A DNA stretch of 64,000 nt from contig OU612067.1 in NCBI GenBank assembly GCA_914767715.1, positions 13,459,001 to 13,523,000 of the forward strand, written 5' to 3'. Both the position numbers and the translations under genes were made by a program. The notes beneath the pieces were generated by a model, which worked only from the letters and a program-made list of their open reading frames with translations, was not told the DNA's origin and made no database searches. This DNA is from Membranipora membranacea. Lineage: Eukaryota; Bryozoa; Gymnolaemata; Cheilostomatida; Membraniporidae. Below are positions 59,396 through 64,000 of this stretch, piece by piece; position 1 is the stretch's first letter, and each line of letters starts with the position of its first letter.

Positions 59396-59777
59396 CTCTC
59401 GTCGAACTTCTGGGTTCTGATAGTTTTTAGCACCATAGCGTTGTATATGTTGAGATTCTTTGTAGTGAGAGTCAATATTTGATCTTCAGCTGTGGAGACT
59501 CCAGGGCTGTTGTCCACATCACTGAAGGACACCTGCTTAGCCTGCATCACTCTCCTGGAAGGAAAGGAAGACTGGGTGGGTAGCTGAGTGGGCCGCTTGG
59601 CTACTGTTGGTGTTTTATTGACAACAGTCTTTTGGCTACTGGCTGTAACCACTGCTGCCCGCTGTGTGGTGGTGACAGCATTTTGAGCAGGAGAATTGTT
59701 ACTGTTACTGGATGTTTTAGAGATGAAAGAGACTTGTGAAGCTTTCCGGATAATACTCCTGTTGCCATGTTCAGTCA
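59396..59777 (-). CDS. Unrecognised gene, penultimate exon
   Basis: A 382-bp exon between the acceptor CTATTTGTTTCCTCCAG (59,778) and the donor GAG-AG-GTAAG (59,391-59,395). It receives one base (A) from the upstream exon to give ATG (Met), and passes AG to the downstream exon. The product is Ser/Thr/Gln/Val-rich and basic (for example SIIRKASQVSFISKTSS and KRPTQLPTQSSFPSRR), then a probable amphipathic helix ILTLTTKNLNIYNAMVLKT that continues across the 324-bp intron into IVQWVKERQ. That helix is the most structured-looking part of the protein and the best query for a family search. There are no in-frame stops. Confidence 0.75.
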
Positions 59778-60190
59778 CTGGAGGAAACAAATAGAAAGAT
59801 GTGTGATGATTATGAATGCTGTTGCAGTAAAAGTTTTGTTTATAAACGGATTCAACGATAGTCAACCGACATATCCTCCTTTTTTTAACGGTTTGGGATA
59901 TCTGATATAACAAGGCAACACCATATATCAGGTAATTTTATCCTCAGGAAGACCATATTACTATTATGGCCTTTGGCCATTGGCCGTTAAAGACTTATAC
60001 TAATATTAAGCCGATGGTTTTCTCAAAATAGATTTAAGTGCATTAAAATTTCTGATTTAGGTCTCTTGGTATAAGCAGCTTCTAGTGAAAGGTCACAAGG
60101 TCATTCGCTATGTGGTAAACTCAACTCATAGTTGGGCACAAAAATACAACAATCTATTATCGCATCTGGCTATAAACTAAATAAACTTAC

Positions 60191-60470
60191 TAAGTGGTTT
60201 TGGGGGAGCTACAATCATTCCATCATTAGCCAACATCTCTCTCATCTTAGATGCTGCGGGGTACTGTATCGCGTCTCCTATCACCTCGTTCTGGTTATGA
60301 GGCTTCAGTGGTTTATTATCATTGCAGTTTATAGATTGAGTCAGATCCATACCATGTCGTGGTTTTCTTTGCGGGCCCAGCCTTCCACCCTTGTGTCCGT
60401 TTATTGAATCTGGATCGCTTCCATTGCTCCGTACACTGTTGGCTTTTGTGTAGTACGGAATCACCATCAC
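60191..60470 (-). CDS. Unrecognised gene, internal exon
   Basis: A 280-bp exon with the acceptor GCGTTTCTCTGCTCATCAG (60,471), a good pyrimidine tract, and the donor CTTA-GTAAG (60,186-60,190). It begins at a codon boundary with VMVIPYYTKANSVRSNG, passes through a Gly/Lys/Pro/Asn-rich middle, and ends with SKMREMLANDGMIVAPPKPL plus one base. The phase fits both neighbours. The introns on either side are 568 and 413 bp. A plus-strand frame over the same bases (60,132-60,407) is an antisense shadow. Confidence 0.75.
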
Positions 60471-61038
60471 CTGATGAGCAGAGAAACGCATCAAATCTAA
60501 CCCACAAGACATTTTAGAACTGTTGAGTGTGATCAGACACACCTTACTGCATCGAGAACCGAGTCAACTATGAGCATTAGTTTATGCAAAACAATCTATT
60601 TAAGCTTATCATGGAATAATATAATTTAATTTAAGGCATACAAACACCTAAAAATATCCCTAAATAGGCTAATACAGGTAAAGCTGTATTTACTGTGGGC
60701 ACTGTTGGTATTGGGTAGGTCGTTTAAATCACCAAGCGAGATAGTGTTCTTATATTAATACTAACAATAAAGTGTGCTATTGCGACCTGATCGAAATTAA
60801 AGTCGTACCCTATTTATTATATAGGTATTACAACAATTCGGCCCCGCACAACACGAAAGTAGCAGAGTGTTTTTGTTTGAGTTTTAATCTATCCTTATCT
60901 CATACTCGCCCCAAATCAAATTCCTGGAAACAGGAACAGTTGTGATTGTGATCAAATTTGTACCGTTATGTATGATCACAACACAATTCACAAATTTTGG
61001 ACATTCAGCTTGCGTAGTCTTGATATCCTGTAATATAC

Positions 61039-61230
61039 CTCTTGTCTTGGTCCATCTAGCGTTGCGAAGGCGTTGGTTTCGGGTGCTGTAACTGGTCTAC
61101 CAGGCTCTTTTACTGATATTTTATTCCTGGATGATCCCATCCTCTCTCTAGTCAGAGGGCGGTCTGTAGCAATGGGTTTGTTCACTGTAAACATTGCACT
61201 GCTGAATGTTCTTTTTGTAAATAGATCACC
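61039..61230 (-). CDS. Unrecognised gene, internal exon
   Basis: A 192-bp exon of exactly 64 codons, phase 0 on both sides. The acceptor is preceded by an excellent pyrimidine tract (TTTATCTTTTCTCTTTATTTAG at 61,231). The donor is GAG-GTATAT (61,033-61,038), weaker than the GTAAG donors of the other exons. The product is basic and polar: GDLFTKRTFSSAMFTVNKP, later GSSRNKISVKEPGRPVTAPE, ending GPRQE. The internal ATG at 61,192-61,194 is unlikely to be a start, because the frame is coding-like right up to the acceptor. Confidence 0.72.
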
Positions 61231-62063
61231 CTAAATAAAGAGAAAAGATAAATAAATCAGTGTTTGAATTCAGGGGACACTAATCAAAAGCAAAGAAATG
61301 TCTTGAGTGGTCCTAAATCCTCCCACTCGAAAATGTTGATGGCTGAGGGGAGCAACTCCAAATGCAGAAGAATTGAGTATGATGCGCCTTGACAAACATG
61401 TTTCTTTCAGCCTGCACGGATCTCAGGACAGCTCAAAAAATAAAATGTGGAAAACGGATGACGTGTAAGCACATTTACTAACTTACACTAGATGTTACTA
61501 CGGCACTTAATGAATGACGTTTGGCTTGAACTGTTAGATCAGGGCAATTCAGTATATCATAAGCATAAAATAATTAATTCAACTACCAACCAAGGGCTCT
61601 TGACTAAAATACTAGGGATTCAGAGTATAAAGTTTTAATGGGTAAATAAATCAGGGGTACTGAACTTCTAAGAATAATTAAAATGAATCGAAACCTCATC
61701 AAATTTAGTATTGTTGCCACAGTTTGTATTTTCTTTCCAATTTTTTCCTCACATCAGCACATATTTATTCTTAGAATCTCAAAACTGCACCTTTACTTTG
61801 AGCTTGGCCCATTCCCTAACCAAACTAGAACAAACCGCTACCAATATTCTAATCACAACAGAATCTCAAAATACATCAAAGCACCTTGTCTTGAGCTGCG
61901 GGAGTTTGTCCTGCCTCCTTTCCGTCAATGCACCATTATATCCGGATGAAATCATAGAAGAGAAGAAATGAGACCTCCGATAAAGCTTAAAATTGAACAA
62001 AGTTAAATTCATTTCAACAGAACACTTCTCTATGAAACATCAATTTTAACAGTCCCTGCTTAC
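61231..62063 (-). other. Intron of the unrecognised gene
   Basis: An 833-bp GT-AG intron. Plus-strand frames at 61,683-61,971 lie inside it and overlap each other in two phases. They show no domain or splice support and are treated as chance. Confidence 0.6.
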
Positions 62064-62443
62064 CTTGAAAGCTGAGGTTTCCACCATGCTGCTGGGCTTG
62101 ATCCCCAAGCCAATGATATTACTCCCCGTTCTAACCGCAGAGTTGATAGCACTGTTTCTCTTATTGTTACGGTGATCAGCGGAGTTATCCCCCGACGATG
62201 CTGACTGACTGTTAGTGTTTATAAGGACAGCATTGCTGCCGACAGCTACTGTTGTCACACCTGGATTGTCTCTGATTCTGTTGATGGTTTGTTTGAGTGA
62301 GGTGTCGTATGACTGCGTGACAGATGACGCCTCGCTCCACACTTTGCTGAGGCGACCTTGACGACGTTGTAACTCCCTATATGCCTTGGCTTTGTTCATC
62401 CCGACCACGACAGTTGTGGGGCTGTGAGTTTTTTCAACAAGCT
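62064..62443 (-). CDS. Unrecognised gene, most upstream exon visible
   Basis: A 380-bp exon after the acceptor TTAATATTTGTTCTCGTTTTCAG (62,444). It opens with two bases of a split codon, so at least one more exon lies upstream. The donor is TTCAAG-GTAAG (62,059-62,063). The residues begin LVEKTHSPTTVVVGMNKAKA, followed by a basic helix-like YRELQRRQGRLSKVWSEASS, then a Ser/Asn/Thr-rich stretch and NIIGLGIKPSSMVETSAFK. No ATG precedes the coding-like part, which supports an internal exon. Together the five exons give about 540 residues with four phase-consistent junctions and no stops, which is strong evidence for a real gene. Its function is unknown. Confidence 0.75.
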
Positions 62444-64000
62444 CTGAAAACGAGAACAAATATTAACAGTGTGCATTGTGTAAATTAAATTACATTAGTG
62501 CAATGGTGTGCAATCAAACAAACAATTGTAGTGCTTGTCGCCAACAATGAGTTATGTCATGGATTATGAAATTATTATAATGCTGCCAATGGTGCATATG
62601 ATGCTGTTGCCGATATAATCATCATGATGTAAGATCGTGGGTGGGAGGGCAATGAATGTACATGTCATTCTCAAATAAATACAGCAGTCTTAGCTCGTCT
62701 GAAACGATCCCCCTAATCATGAACTTAATATTATATTGATCATTATTTTACCTTATAAGTAAAGAGAAATATGTAGGCCAAATGTTTCAGCTAAATTGAT
62801 ATCAGTGTCACACTGCTTTATGACTGAAAGGTGGCAATATTTAAACCTTACTAAAACAAAATCAGGATCAAATTCTTGCGGTATTTCAAAGTGAGAACTT
62901 GCCGTATTTAGACTCCAGGTTCTGAATTTGTCCTAAGGCCAAGGTAAATAGGTTAAAAATACATAGTCTGGGGAAAGCAAAGCCAGGCATTCATCAAGCT
63001 ACAGTGGTTTCATGATTGAAACCTCTATTTTTTCACCCCTGTTGCTAATCTCGAACCCACTGGCTTTCCACAAAAGCTGCTCTGAGAACAGCGGAATAAA
63101 AGTTTTGATATTTTACATAATACCATTGTAATCTATTCATACCTAGCTAATCACTGATGAATTAACAATTTGAATGGGTAACAATGATGTAAAAATATAT
63201 TAATTAATCTGTAATTTAATATGGCAGCATTGAAATCCAGTAGAAACAATTCAAGCTAAGAAAACCCTGTGTGGCCAACCCAAGTTCACTACTCCATCGT
63301 GGTATGCCTTGCTGTTGGTCGTTGTATTCAATCAACAAGCCAGACGAAGTCATTATCAGGTTTTAATCTTTACGCCTGTATGGAACAGAACGGCCACCAC
63401 AGCGAGAACAAGTTGATCAACCTGCTACCTAAATGCCTATTAACATTATTCAAGGCTTAAATGTTTAGAATAACACCTGTTCCATGAACCATGCTAATTA
63501 ATAAACGCAAATATTTTGCTCAAGATTAGATGTAGATATTGGTTTCCCTATGATTTCCTTATTAATTTCTAATTTAGACTCTCCTAGAAACATAGAATTC
63601 CTTTTACCATATCGCAAGATGACCACTAAAGTACAATGAATGTGAAGGCCAACTGTGTAATTTAATATACCCAAAGATATCAAAACCTATTTCACGTTTT
63701 AAGTCAACAAAAAAATCAGTAAATGTTATGATATTGAAACTCTACCCCAGTCAAAACATGTGGGAAATATGAGTCAATTGACAACTGTGTTTGTCAAAGT
63801 GATATTGGATCAATATTCGGCTTTTAACATGTAATCAGTGCAAACATTGACAAATTATAAACCTCCGAGTCTAGTGTTTGCTGTCCAAACGTGTATCAAT
63901 CATAACAAATCGCCTGGAGACGTGCTAGAAGGTGCTGCCAACAGCTTATTTCCTTGTCGATGTCATTGGCTTTAGTCACTGGTTAGCTACTGATTTATTA
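62444..64000. other. Upstream intron or flank of the unrecognised gene, no exon found
   Basis: I looked for a minus-strand exon ending one base into a codon, to match the exon at 62,443. Candidate donors at about 62,847 (AAACCTTAC), 63,013, 63,143 and 63,650 all put stop codons just upstream in the required phase. A slightly GC-richer patch at 63,265-63,450 has open frames on the plus strand but no recognisable product. The 5' exons and promoter are therefore likely beyond the right edge. Confidence 0.5.

Noticed and set aside
60132-60407. Plus-strand 91-codon frame
   Set aside because: Antisense to the well-supported minus-strand exon at 60,191-60,470.
61683-61971. Two overlapping plus-strand frames of 86-88 codons
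   Set aside because: They lie in an intron of the minus-strand gene, overlap in different phases and show no recognisable product.
63269-63683. Short frames at 63,269-63,460 (+) and 63,498-63,683 (-) as upstream exons
   Set aside because: The minus-strand frame has no donor in the phase required by the exon at 62,443; the plus-strand frame has no splice or domain support.

Overview
The window looks like metazoan nuclear DNA, most likely from an invertebrate. It contains a very large satellite array, a tRNA-derived SINE, and multi-exon genes with GT-AG introns of roughly 300-830 bp. No bacterial operons, phage genes or CRISPR arrays are visible. I cannot name the species.

Positions 1 to about 53,705 (84% of the window) are one uninterrupted head-to-tail satellite array. 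The monomer is 335 bp, all copies share one orientation, and there are about 160 of them. The array runs off the left edge. It is not uniform. Tag variants show successive higher-order repeat (HOR) families: HOR-A (11-12 monomers, 3 copies, 1-11,390), a loosely ordered stretch (11,390-13,600), HOR-C (13 monomers, about 4,357 bp, 3 copies, 13,600-27,680), HOR-D (13-14 monomers, two full copies and a partial, 27,680-37,700), a return of HOR-C-type monomers (37,700-41,060), a short run with 1-2-monomer periodicity (41,060-42,760), HOR-G (12- and 7-monomer copies, 42,760-50,200), a 4-monomer repeat (50,200-52,100) and a final near-uniform run of single monomers (52,100-53,705). Copies of one HOR differ by whole-monomer gains or losses with hybrid monomers at the joints, which is a direct trace of unequal exchange. 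The array ends abruptly at about 53,705 in one badly decayed monomer (53,706 to about 53,985).

The right-hand 10 kb is ordinary AT-rich sequence with genes on the minus strand. The last exon and a probable small penultimate exon of a BUD22/SRFBP1-family gene lie at 56,009-56,832. A second gene, which I do not recognise, has five phase-compatible 3' exons between 58,681 and 62,443 that encode about 540 residues of a polar, Ser/Thr/Asn-rich protein. Its 5' end lies outside the window. A tRNA-derived SINE sits between the two genes. A family of short hairpins, a G14 run and a TA microsatellite lie between the array and the first gene.

The open reading frames inside the satellite are by-products of the repeated sequence and are not annotated as genes. 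The most interesting material is the recorded recombination history of the array, its sharp decayed edge, and short conserved elements inside the monomer (a CENP-B-box-like motif and a 9-bp dyad that partly survives in the decayed copy).
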